Source: Paenibacillus sp. Soil787
Lineage (GTDB): Bacteria; Bacillota; Bacilli; Paenibacillales; NBRC-103111
Direction: 5' to 3'
NCBI RefSeq assembly: GCF_001429545.1
Contig: NZ_LMSP01000048.1
Span: forward strand, 29,890 to 93,889
Length of the DNA stretch: 64,000 bases
Positions 16,617 through 23,787 of the stretch are shown piece by piece. How positions within the stretch are numbered: position 1 is the stretch's first letter; each line of letters begins with the position of its first letter. Below the pieces are notes generated by a model. It was not told the DNA's origin, did no database searches, and saw only the letters and a list, made by a program, of their open reading frames with translations. A program made the position numbers and the translations under genes.

Positions 16617-17720
16617 TTATTGAGCAACTTCTTTGTTAAAGCGGGCAATCCAAGCTTTAAGATTTTGATTGACGAATTTCATATCCAATTTACGAAGTTT
16701 ACTCACAACGTCTGCGCCATAAGTAATCCCCGTAGCTTCTTCAGGCGAAAGCTGAAGTGTCGTGTTTACAGGTGAATCTACTTTCGCTTTCGCTGATTTC
16801 TCCTGTACTTCCTTGCTCAAATGCCAGTTGATGAAATCCTCAGCCAGCTGCTTATTTTTACTTCCTTTAATCACGTTGACCGTGTTCATAACGGCGTAAG
16901 CTCCTTCTTGCGGGGAGACGAACTTCGTTTCTGGCACAGCCGCTTTCAAATCCTTCACATACATTTCCATGATAGGACCCGCTGCAATTTCCCCTTGCGA
17001 GAACATGTTAACGAATTCGGACGTTTGGCCGTAGTATTTAACGACTCCTTTGTTCAGTTCCTTAACCTTTGCGAAAGCTTGATCTTCATTAAAAGTCGTA
17101 TTGCCAGCAACCATAGATGCTGCATCCAAAACCATTGGACCTGTTGTTGCCGTGATGTTAGGCAGTGTCAGCTTCTTGGACAGCTCAGGACTCCAGAGGT
17201 CGCTCCATGACTTAATCTCTTTGGTGGTTGCTTTCGGATTGTAGGCAATACCCAGTCGACCAACTGTATAGGCAGGACCGTAATCTTCACCCAGTGGCGC
17301 CTTAGCCAAATCATAGATGTCTTTCAAATTCGGAATGCGACTGCGATCGATTTTATCGAAAAGTCCCGCTTCAATTCCTTGTTGTGCATAATAGTCAGAT
17401 AAATAAATGAGGTCCACGCTCGAGCTGCCTTGTTTCACTTTGTTCAAACGTTCTGCGTTATTGCCTATTTCCAGAACAATCTTAGCGTTATGCGCTTTCT
17501 CAAACGGCGCGTACACTTCTTTCTTGAAGAAATCATCCGAAAACCCCCAGGTGGAAATGACTAAAGTCGTAGGTTCCCCTTTGGATGCCGCTGTGGCAGC
17601 TGCTTTTGGTGCTGTTGTAGCTCCACTCTGGTCCTTCGCAGGCGCTGTGCCGCAACCTGTTAAGGCTAGTCCTACTACAGATAAAGAAATTAAACCATGA
17701 ACCATTTTTTGTTTCATCAT
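16617..17720 (-). CDS. Pot-type ABC importer substrate-binding lipoprotein
   Basis: Extracellular binding protein of 367 residues. The signal peptide ends at LALTGC, followed by an Ala/Thr-rich linker and a type 2 periplasmic-binding fold (VISTWGFSDDFFKKEVYAPF, GNNAERLNKVKQGSSSVDL, FINWHLSKEVQEKSA), as in PotD and iron-binding relatives. It is the first gene of the operon: binding protein, hydrolase, two permeases, ATPase, adenine deaminase. The ATG lies behind GGGAGGACG. Purine nucleoside or base as ligand is an inference from the neighbours only. Confidence 0.88.
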   Translation of the reverse strand: MMKQKMVHGLISLSVVGLALTGCGTAPAKDQSGATTAPKAAATAASKGEPTTLVISTWGFSDDFFKKEVYAPFEKAHNAKIVLEIGNNAERLNKVKQGSSSVDLIYLSDYYAQQGIEAGLFDKIDRSRIPNLKDIYDLAKAPLGEDYGPAYTVGRLGIAYNPKATTKEIKSWSDLWSPELSKKLTLPNITATTGPMVLDAASMVAGNTTFNEDQAFAKVKELNKGVVKYYGQTSEFVNMFSQGEIAAGPIMEMYVKDLKAAVPETKFVSPQEGAYAVMNTVNVIKGSKNKQLAEDFINWHLSKEVQEKSAKAKVDSPVNTTLQLSPEEATGITYGADVVSKLRKLDMKFVNQNLKAWIARFNKEVAQ

Positions 17721-17837
17721 TCATCGTCCTCCCAGTTTTATCTTGTATGATTTTAATGCGTGAATCCCCTGTTAAATTTTTACTAGTATTCTTCAAGACC
17801 ATAGATCTATGCGCATCTCGCTCTAACGGCAACATGC

Positions 17838-17890
17838 AAAAAAAAGAAAAGTACCCTTGATAGAAAGAAGCTTCTAACAAGAGCACTCTT
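17838..17890 (-). terminator. Terminator after the DUF2294 gene, in the importer leader
   Basis: On the minus strand a 13-base arm (17878-17890) pairs fully, with G-U pairs, with a second arm (17847-17859). The loop holds a smaller AGAAGCTTCT palindrome, and CTTTTTTTT follows. It lies 87 bases after the DUF2294 stop and about 118 bases before the importer's first ATG. It is most simply the terminator of the upstream gene, but could be an attenuator if transcription starts upstream of it. I saw no purine riboswitch in 17721-17976. Confidence 0.65.
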
Positions 17891-17976
17891 CATTGTAAAC
17901 AATGCAAAGTGACATCTATTGGTATACATGTGGTTTCCTCTTAAGATAAATCAAAAGAGAACACCGCCCGACTAAA

Positions 17977-18324
17977 TTATTCGGTTTGTTTAAGAATAAT
18001 GTTCGTGATTGCCCATTGCGTCGGCGGATCATAGTCCCTTAATACGGCATCCATGGATAGGCCAAGTTCTTGCTCTAGCCTTTCCCGGATTCTCTTCTTG
18101 TATATGGAGGACATATAAAAATCGACTTCGTGTTTGAGCGTTGGCGCCTCGCCCTCTAATGCGGTTGAACGCGGTGAGCGGCGATGCTTGGCATGGAAAG
18201 TAATAATGTTCTGATCAATGGAAACCTTCAGCAGTGTTGTGCCAAACCCGAACAACTCTTTGGAGATTTCGTTATAGAGGTGACACAGCTTCTTCTTGTA
18301 TTCATTAGAATCTAGTTGTGGCAT
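17977..18324 (-). CDS. DUF2294 family protein
   Basis: Small soluble protein of 115 residues resembling DUF2294 (FGFGTTLLKVSIDQNIITFHAK, then LERRIRERLEQELG-like sequence and a C-terminal AVLRDYDPPTQWAITNIILK). The family is common in Bacillales; its biochemical role is not established. The start is the ATG at 18322-18324 behind GAAGGTGATTCC; longer in-frame starts lack a ribosome site. It has its own promoter and terminator. The family call is from memory of the sequence pattern. Confidence 0.7.
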   Translation of the reverse strand: MPQLDSNEYKKKLCHLYNEISKELFGFGTTLLKVSIDQNIITFHAKHRRSPRSTALEGEAPTLKHEVDFYMSSIYKKRIRERLEQELGLSMDAVLRDYDPPTQWAITNIILKQTE

Positions 18325-18376
18325 GGAATCACCTTCAAGATCAATTATCAACCCATATGCATGTAAATCTATCTTA

Positions 18377-18405
18377 ATAATACATAGGATTTCAGAATTA
18401 ATCAA
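18377..18405 (-). promoter_or_regulatory. Sigma-A-like promoter of the DUF2294 gene
   Basis: On the minus strand TTGATT (18400-18405) and TATTAT (18377-18382) are 17 bases apart, about 50 bases upstream of the ATG. The stretch 18406-18660 otherwise holds only AT-rich sequence, which should contain the plus-strand promoter of the riboswitch transcript; I could not pick it with confidence. Confidence 0.6.
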
Positions 18406-18660
18406 GAGAATCGTTCGTCTTTCTCACTGAAAAAGGGCAATATTTCCCTATCTGACATCGAAATGATCAAATTTTCCGAATGTCTTACAAATTTTGATGA
18501 AAATGTCGGATCTCGCTTGCAGGCACATTATGCTTAGCATGCATTTTTTCCTTAGAATCTTTATTTTACTCAGAAATGTTCACTGCCTTTACACTAGTAC
18601 TTTATTCCTAATAAAAAGAGTGTTATTATTTAATAAATGAATTGTAATTCTTCTGTTATA

Positions 18661-18747
18661 CGATAAGAGCAAAGCTAATGAAAATTAGTGACGCAAAGCT
18701 ACAGGAGCTAAGGCGAAATATATCGCTATGCTTGCCAGTTACCGAAG
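18661..18747 (+). promoter_or_regulatory. GEMM-I (cyclic-di-GMP-I) riboswitch aptamer
   Basis: The sequence carries the hallmark conserved pieces of the GEMM-I aptamer in order: AGAGCAAAGC, a hairpin CTAAT-GAAA-ATTAG with a GNRA tetraloop (18675-18688), TGACGCAAAGCTACAGG, GCTAAGGCG (tetraloop receptor side), and GCTTGCCAGTTACCG closing the second helix. The base before CAAA is G, which favours c-di-GMP over cGAMP by my alignment from memory. An intrinsic terminator and then a CheY-like gene follow on the same strand, the standard layout of a transcriptional riboswitch. Confidence 0.88.
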
Positions 18748-18764
18748 GAAGGGAATATATCTAC

Positions 18765-18799
18765 AACTCCCCTTATTCTTCAAATAAGGGGAGTTTTTC
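18765..18799 (+). terminator. Riboswitch expression platform terminator
   Basis: AACTCCCCTTATT and AATAAGGGGAGTT form a stem of about 13 bp with a short CTTCA loop and a T-run, 17 bases after the aptamer. It lies about 80 bases before the CheY-like start, so ligand binding probably decides whether the gene is transcribed. Confidence 0.85.
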
Positions 18800-18878
18800 T
18801 TATGTAACGAATGATTTGTAGCCACCTATAACAGTAATTAGCTAGGTAGAAAGTCCCCCCTGAAAGGTGATGATTAAT

Positions 18879-19241
18879 ATGGCAAGACTAATGGTTGTAG
18901 ATGATTCTATGTTTATGCGATTGATGATTAAAAACATACTCTTAGAATTAGGGCATGAAATTGTAGCCGAAGCATCGAATGGACTTGAAGCAATCTCTCT
19001 GTTTTTACAGCATTCACCTGACATCATTACGTTAGATATTACAATGCCCGAGATGGATGGTATTACTGCATTAAAGGAAATTAAAAGTTACAAGAGCGAT
19101 TCAAAGATCATTATGGTATCGGCAATGGGGCAACAATCATTTGTTATTGAAGCTATTACACTTGGCGCTAGAGATTTTATTGTGAAGCCTTTTGATAAAG
19201 ACAGGGTTGCTGAAGCTGTAAAAAAGGTACTGAATATGTGA
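18879..19241 (+). CDS. Stand-alone CheY-like response regulator
   Basis: Single receiver domain of 120 residues with no output domain. Acidic pair D8/D9, phospho-acceptor D53 (ITLDITMPEMDG), Ser81 (IMVSAMGQQ) in the Thr/Ser switch position and K103 (FIVKPFD) are all present, so it should be phosphorylatable. CheY of the flagellar type is the closest idea, but no kinase, che or flagellar gene is nearby. The start is ATG 18879, eight bases after AAAGGTGA; an upstream GTG overlaps that site. It is controlled by the c-di-GMP riboswitch upstream. The 219 bases after it hold nothing I recognise. Confidence 0.92.
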   Translation: MARLMVVDDSMFMRLMIKNILLELGHEIVAEASNGLEAISLFLQHSPDIITLDITMPEMDGITALKEIKSYKSDSKIIMVSAMGQQSFVIEAITLGARDFIVKPFDKDRVAEAVKKVLNM

Positions 19242-19460
19242 ATTCCCTCAAAGCTTTCCACCTGAATGCATCACTATTCCGCTTTTGGGACCTCTACTTT
19301 AAAAAAACTTAGCAAATCACAATACTTAAACAGTCTCAGCTCCTACGTTCCGCTAACTAAAGGTCGGGCGTTCTGATTAACGATCGGTCAGCAGCATCCC
19401 TATCGGGCTAAAGGAGCATGTTCTGATTTCATTCTGGGATCTGTCTCCTTCTGTTTTCTT

Positions 19461-20600
19461 TTAATACAGATGATACTGCTGTTTCATGTGTGCGAATTCT
19501 CGACTTTCGTCCCGAAATTGCTCCAACAACACCGAAACATCTAGTGATTCCTCCCGGTACACCTTATCCCCGCACAATAAATCAATAAAAGGCCTGGATC
19601 CCTCATTCAGAGGTGGCAGGAAAGAAAATTGCTCATAATTACGCTTAATCGTATACATCAGTGTGATAGCTGTCTCCAAAGGCCGAATTGCTCGGGTATC
19701 AAGTATATGAAGCTGCACGCCGCTGCATGACTCACCCTGAAATTTGGAAAAGCTCGGTTTAAAATAAACCGGACGGAAAACAACCCCAGGCAGTTTCTTA
19801 CGGTTCATGTCGTCCGCGAGTTGTTGAGCGTCGATAAACGGAGCTCCTACAATTTCAAAAGGAACTGTGGTTCCTCTTCCTTCGGACATGTTGGTGCCTT
19901 CAAAAATACAGGTGCCTGGATACAGCAACACCGTATCAAACCGAGGAATCCCCAAGGAGGGCATCACCCAGTGAAGACCGGTATCAGCGAACTGCATCTT
20001 CCTCACCCAGCCCTCAGCACGTATCACATGCAGATCACAATGCCAGTTCATCTGATCGTTAGCCATGGTGGCCACCTCACCGGCAGTCAGTCCGTAACGC
20101 ACGCAAAGCGGATAATGGCCAACAAAAGATTGATAGTCCTCCTTTAAAATGTTACCTTCTACCGTCACCCCATCCAGTGGGTTAATCCGGTCCAGAATGA
20201 CAAATGGCTTGCCTGCTTTCGCACAGTCTTCCAAAGCATATAACATCGTATAAATAAAAGTGTAGTATCGTGTGCCCACGTCCTGAATATCATAGACGAC
20301 CATATCTACCTCATCAAGCATTTCCTGACTCATGCGCTTGGAATCCTTACGGTACAAGCTATATACCGGCACCTGAGTGATCGGGTCCAGATACGTTTCT
20401 ACTAGGGCGCCTGCAGCTTGATCTCCACGTACACCGTGTTCCGGTGAAAACAGGGCTGTGAGATTGAAATTCTCATACAGAATTTGAATGGTGGAAACGA
20501 ATTCACGGTTTAAACCGGTCGGTGCCGTAATTAGCCCCAATCGTTTCCCTTTAAATAAATGAGTATACTGCCCAATGCAATCGATACCGTTTCTGATCAT
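19461..20600 (-). CDS. namZ: Exo-beta-N-acetylmuramidase NamZ (DUF1343)
   Basis: DUF1343 family, 379 residues. The characterised Bacillus member removes MurNAc from the non-reducing end of peptidoglycan fragments. Family stretches seen: RLGLITAPTGLN, LFSPEHGVRGDQAAG, VYDIQDVGTRYYTFIYTM, ILDRINPLDG, YGLTAGEVATM, LYPGTCIFEGTNMSEGRGT and PVYFKPSFSKFQGESCSGVQ. No signal peptide is visible (starts MIRNGIDCIGQYTHLFKGKR), so it is probably cytoplasmic, unlike secreted members. The start is the ATG at 20598-20600, five bases after GGGAGG. It lies downstream of the importer-murQ operon, beyond a 530-base spacer, and fits the same salvage pathway. Confidence 0.88.
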   Translation of the reverse strand: MIRNGIDCIGQYTHLFKGKRLGLITAPTGLNREFVSTIQILYENFNLTALFSPEHGVRGDQAAGALVETYLDPITQVPVYSLYRKDSKRMSQEMLDEVDMVVYDIQDVGTRYYTFIYTMLYALEDCAKAGKPFVILDRINPLDGVTVEGNILKEDYQSFVGHYPLCVRYGLTAGEVATMANDQMNWHCDLHVIRAEGWVRKMQFADTGLHWVMPSLGIPRFDTVLLYPGTCIFEGTNMSEGRGTTVPFEIVGAPFIDAQQLADDMNRKKLPGVVFRPVYFKPSFSKFQGESCSGVQLHILDTRAIRPLETAITLMYTIKRNYEQFSFLPPLNEGSRPFIDLLCGDKVYREESLDVSVLLEQFRDESREFAHMKQQYHLY

Positions 20601-20720
20601 AGCTGCCTCCCACATTTTTTTGATAATATAAACGGATTACGCCGTATTAGACGGTGTTTTAGTCAAGGCTAATGCCTAGCACGATTCTCGCCAAAAATAT
20701 CTGCCTCATCCGTGTGAAAT

Positions 20721-20903
20721 GTTGTACGTTGTACAACAATATGGAGGCAAATCCACATAATCCACGCGATTGTTGCAAAACATACAACAATTCTAGCCAA
20801 AAGTGACTATTTATCATGAAATAAGGCCTAAATTGTTGCACACCATACAACATCCCTCAGCTATTCCCGGAAAATTCGAGGAAATTGTTGTACGAAGTAC
20901 AAC
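20721..20903. repeat. Four phased 17-base inverted repeats
   Basis: Copies start at 20721, 20772, 20835 and 20887; each is 17 bases long with the shape GTTGYA-N5-TACAAC. Two read GTTGTACNNNGTACAAC, two GTTGCANNNNNTACAAC. Start-to-start distances are 51, 63 and 52 bases, close to whole numbers of helical turns. The spacers between copies are not similar. They lie in the 528-base gap between namZ and the PIG-L gene. Confidence 0.8.
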
Positions 20904-20950
20904 TTGCCTTCCTCCTTACTTCATAACTATTACTGCCTACTACTCTCTAC

Positions 20951-21047
20951 TTAACTCCTTGCACCTAACACCTAGCCCCCAAACAACTAACTCCTAAACC
21001 TAACTCCTCACACCTAACACCTAACACCTAACACTCTAACTTCTAAC
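20951..21047. repeat. Degenerate heptamer tandem repeat (CACCTAA-like)
   Basis: Low-complexity tract built from CTAACWC-type units, with three exact tandem CACCTAA units at 21010-21032 and degenerate ones on both sides. G is nearly absent from the plus strand. It looks like a simple-sequence expansion and has no open frame of note. Confidence 0.75.
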
Positions 21048-21071
21048 ATTACCCAAACGCAAAGTTAAGAA

Positions 21072-21117
21072 AACCTCTAACGAGGCCATTCATGAAGAGC
21101 AGCCGCCTGTAGAGGTT
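21072..21117. terminator. Terminator after the PIG-L gene
   Basis: AACCTCTA and TAGAGGTT pair (8 bp) with an inner GGC/GCC pairing in the loop. T-rich runs lie on both outer sides, so it can work on either strand. It begins 12 bases after the PIG-L stop. Confidence 0.65.
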
Positions 21118-21128
21118 GATTTTATTTT

Positions 21129-21836
21129 TTATAATTCGGTTTTGAGAACACGCATATTTTCTTCTGGAATCATGAAGGTTTGTGCATATTCTTTTCTGGC
21201 TTCAAGGCCGCGCACTCTCATCAAATGCTTGTAGTATTCCAAATACTTGAACGACTTGCTGCCTGTTACGAACCAGTGCGTGGAGACGGCCTTCACCCAA
21301 AGATCAAAGGCTTCCTGGTCGTAGTCTACATACACATACGGTCGATAGTCAACCGCATCCTCCCAGTTCTCGGCATAATATAATCTCTGTGCAAAATGTG
21401 CAGGAAGCTCCCGCTCGAACGTCGGCAAGGCAGCAAAATAACGGGCATCATTAACAATGCGGTGCGTTGTCGTATGATCCTTGTGCATGCTGTTCTTCCA
21501 ATGCGTAATAATGACGTTCGGACGAACTTGACGAATGACATCGCATACGCGAAAACGCATTTCTTGGTTATCCTGCAGCTCGCCATCAGGGATATCGTCG
21601 AATACGAACGCTTCTCCGCCCAGCATCTCGGCAAAGGTTTTCGCCTCATTCACTTTCTGCACGCGATATTCGGCCATATCTTGTCCTGCCGGAACGCCAC
21701 GTTCTCCAGCTGTCAACGCCAGAGTCACAATACGGTCACCTTTCAAAAAGTGACTTGCCAACACGCCGCCTGCCGTTAATTCGGCATCACCCACATGGCC
21801 ACCGATGGCTAATATCGTTAACTTTTCCTCGCTCAC
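21129..21836 (-). CDS. PIG-L (LmbE-like) family deacetylase
   Basis: Zn-dependent N-acetyl-sugar deacetylase-like protein of 235 residues. The metal motif is GGHVGDAEL (usual form AHPDDE), and a second HKDHTTTH motif lies near residue 118. Relatives remove acetyl groups from GlcNAc conjugates, as in bacillithiol synthesis. Here it follows a GNAT gene directly: GTG start, TGA of the GNAT gene immediately before it, with GGGAG as ribosome site. It closes an operon with a sugar importer and MurQ, so an amino-sugar substrate is likely. The exact substrate is unknown. It is not clearly BshB. Confidence 0.85.
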   Translation of the reverse strand: MSEEKLTILAIGGHVGDAELTAGGVLASHFLKGDRIVTLALTAGERGVPAGQDMAEYRVQKVNEAKTFAEMLGGEAFVFDDIPDGELQDNQEMRFRVCDVIRQVRPNVIITHWKNSMHKDHTTTHRIVNDARYFAALPTFERELPAHFAQRLYYAENWEDAVDYRPYVYVDYDQEAFDLWVKAVSTHWFVTGSKSFKYLEYYKHLMRVRGLEARKEYAQTFMIPEENMRVLKTEL

Positions 21837-22805
21837 TCACACAAACTCCCTTCTCATAACAGAAAATTGTTTGACAGTTGTAAAGCCTGCCTTCTCGTAG
21901 ATGCGGATTGCCGGATTCGTACTGCCCGTATAGAGCGACATGTAATCGGTCCCAATCGAACGAAAAGCTTCGCACAGCTTAAAGAATAGGATGCTGCCCA
22001 GACCGTGTCCCTCGTGCTCGGGAAGAACGCCGATTCCGGCGAAATAGCCCCGGCCGTTGTCTTGGCGAATGACCGGGCCTGCAAATCCGATGACCTTGCC
22101 TTTATATGCAGCAATGACGACCGGCACACCGTCTGCCGTGCATTGCCCGATTTCCTTTTGCCATAAAAGATTATTAAAGCCATTAAGCATTTCATCCACA
22201 CCATCATGCTGTTTCCGGTCAAACAATTCCACCGTGTAACCTTCAGCAGCTGCTTTAACTTCTTTGGTTCTTATATCCTCCGGAATGGTGAAACCGTCCA
22301 ACTTCAAATACATAGCGCACTCTTTGGCGCGTTCGACATACCCTGCTTGCAGCAAAAACGCATACAATCTACTTTCAATCGGCACGCCCGGCGCATTATT
22401 ATGCTCATGCTTCGAAGTTCCCGGTATATACCATGGCAGTAACATCGGGTTAAAAAATAAGACATCGCCTTGCTTTTTCCCCAACTGCTTGAAGCGGTGC
22501 TCCAAAGCATCCAACATGCCTTGGTAGTTCTCTTCGGTTTTGAAGTCTTCGGCTAATACGATGCAGGTGATGTATCCAGCCACTTCCCCAAGCGGCAGAT
22601 CATCCCCTGTGCAACCGCAGGCAAGGCCTTTGACCTCATTTTGTTCCAATAAAATAAACGTATTTTGACTATCAAAGTAAGGGTTGGCCGTAAAAATACG
22701 CTCAAAGCTTTGTTCGGTAAGCTCCTTATAGCCTTCCTTCACGGCTTCCTCATTCCATAAGTCAATAACCGCCTGACGATATTGTTGATCCCAAGACACA
22801 ATCAT
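21837..22805 (-). CDS. GNAT N-acetyltransferase, double-domain
   Basis: Protein of 322 residues with two GNAT-like halves. The C-terminal half has the acetyl-CoA motif GVLPEHEGHGLGSILFFKL and the closing YEKAGFTTVKQF. The N-terminal half (YRQAVIDLWNEEAVKEGYKEL, ACGCTGDDLPLGEVAGYI) is a weaker copy. It is coupled to the PIG-L gene downstream, pairing an acetyltransferase with a deacetylase. Start ATG behind GGGGGAGGT. The acceptor is unknown; an amino sugar or its conjugate is a guess from context. Confidence 0.85.
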   Translation of the reverse strand: MIVSWDQQYRQAVIDLWNEEAVKEGYKELTEQSFERIFTANPYFDSQNTFILLEQNEVKGLACGCTGDDLPLGEVAGYITCIVLAEDFKTEENYQGMLDALEHRFKQLGKKQGDVLFFNPMLLPWYIPGTSKHEHNNAPGVPIESRLYAFLLQAGYVERAKECAMYLKLDGFTIPEDIRTKEVKAAAEGYTVELFDRKQHDGVDEMLNGFNNLLWQKEIGQCTADGVPVVIAAYKGKVIGFAGPVIRQDNGRGYFAGIGVLPEHEGHGLGSILFFKLCEAFRSIGTDYMSLYTGSTNPAIRIYEKAGFTTVKQFSVMRREFV

Positions 22806-22836
22806 GAAGTCATACCTCCCCCACGCACGGCTTGGA

Positions 22837-23697
22837 TTAGCCCTTCACTGCTCCAACCGTTACACCTTCTAAAAAGTACTTTTGCAAGCTGAAGAAAAGA
22901 ATAAACATCGGAAGCGCAGAGATCGTAGCCCCTGCCATCATCGGCGCGATAAATGTTGTATTGGCGAAGCGGAAGTTTTTCAATCCGACTTGAATCGTCT
23001 GCATATCCATCGTGTTTGTGACAAGCAGCGGCCAGAAGAACGTGTTCCAGCTATCCATAAACGTTAGAATCGCCATTACGGCAAGCACGGTTTTAGACAA
23101 AGGTAAAATGATTCTCCAATAGATCGTGAACTGGCTGCACCCTTCGATTTTGGCGCTTTCCATGATCTCGTTCGGGATGCTGCTCATAAACTGTTTAGCC
23201 AGAAAAATATTATATACAGTAACGATACCCGGCATAATTAACGCGCTGTACGTATTCTGCAGCTCAAATACGTTAACGACCAGGATATACAAAGGAACTT
23301 GCGTGACTTGGTAAGGAATCATCATGGAGACAAGCAGTACCGCAAACAGCACGCCTCTCCCTTTAAAACGAAGTTTAGAAAATGCATAACCGGCCATGCT
23401 GGCAAAAATGACATTGGACACCATCACGGTGGTCGCCACGATCAACGAGTTCAGAATCCAACGATACGAATATTCGCTGTAATCAAAGAAATATTTGAAG
23501 GAAGCGAATGTGAACTTGCTTGGTAAAATAGAATAGCTCACCGCTCCAGCCTCAACCGGATCAGCAAAGGATGAAATGACCATGAAATAGATCGGAAATA
23601 TCGTCGCTAAAGCAAAAAGTAGAAGGAATATAAAAATGATTGAATTTCGAACGGTTTTTACTCTAGGTTTTCCTGCATGATTGCTGTATAAAGCCAT
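22837..23697 (-). CDS. CUT1 sugar ABC permease, MalG-like
   Basis: Permease of 286 residues with six transmembrane segments and the MalG-type EAA loop ESAKIEGCSQFTIYWRIILPL. It ends in the typical LEGVTVGAVKG. The ATG lies behind TTAGGAGGATAG. Partner of the next permease upstream; no ATPase is encoded here, so a shared MsmX-type ATPase elsewhere must energise it, as is usual for CUT1 systems of this group. Confidence 0.92.
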   Translation of the reverse strand: MALYSNHAGKPRVKTVRNSIIFIFLLLFALATIFPIYFMVISSFADPVEAGAVSYSILPSKFTFASFKYFFDYSEYSYRWILNSLIVATTVMVSNVIFASMAGYAFSKLRFKGRGVLFAVLLVSMMIPYQVTQVPLYILVVNVFELQNTYSALIMPGIVTVYNIFLAKQFMSSIPNEIMESAKIEGCSQFTIYWRIILPLSKTVLAVMAILTFMDSWNTFFWPLLVTNTMDMQTIQVGLKNFRFANTTFIAPMMAGATISALPMFILFFSLQKYFLEGVTVGAVKG

Positions 23698-23714
23698 TTT
23701 CTATCCTCCTAATA

Positions 23715-23784
23715 TAGGGATCTTTGAGCGTAGCTCAAAGTCTCTCCGTTTAGGGATCTTTGAGCGAAGCTCAAAGTCTCTCCG
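23715..23784. repeat. Two copies of a 34-base hairpin repeat
   Basis: Copies at 23715-23748 and 23751-23784 differ in one base. Each holds CTTTGAGC-GNA-GCTCAAAG (8-bp stem, 3-base loop), flanked by TAGGGAT on one side and TCTCTCCG on the other. Only the middle loop base varies (T or A). They fill the gap between the two permease genes; a third copy lies at 26251. Confidence 0.85.
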
Positions 23785-23787
23785 CTC

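Noticed and set aside
12892..17720. Calling the importer potABCD (spermidine/putrescine)
   Set aside because: Only general similarity supports it; the hydrolase and adenine deaminase in the same operon point elsewhere.
17721..17976. Purine riboswitch before the nucleoside importer operon
   Set aside because: The conserved purine aptamer core could not be found; only a terminator-type hairpin is present.
20721..20903. Possible CRISPR array
   Set aside because: Repeats are only 17 bases, imperfect between copies, and spacers differ in length from 34 to 46 bases without cas genes nearby.
21129..21836. Calling the PIG-L gene bshB (bacillithiol deacetylase)
   Set aside because: The metal motif is HVGDAE rather than HPDDE and there is no bacillithiol gene nearby; only the family can be supported.
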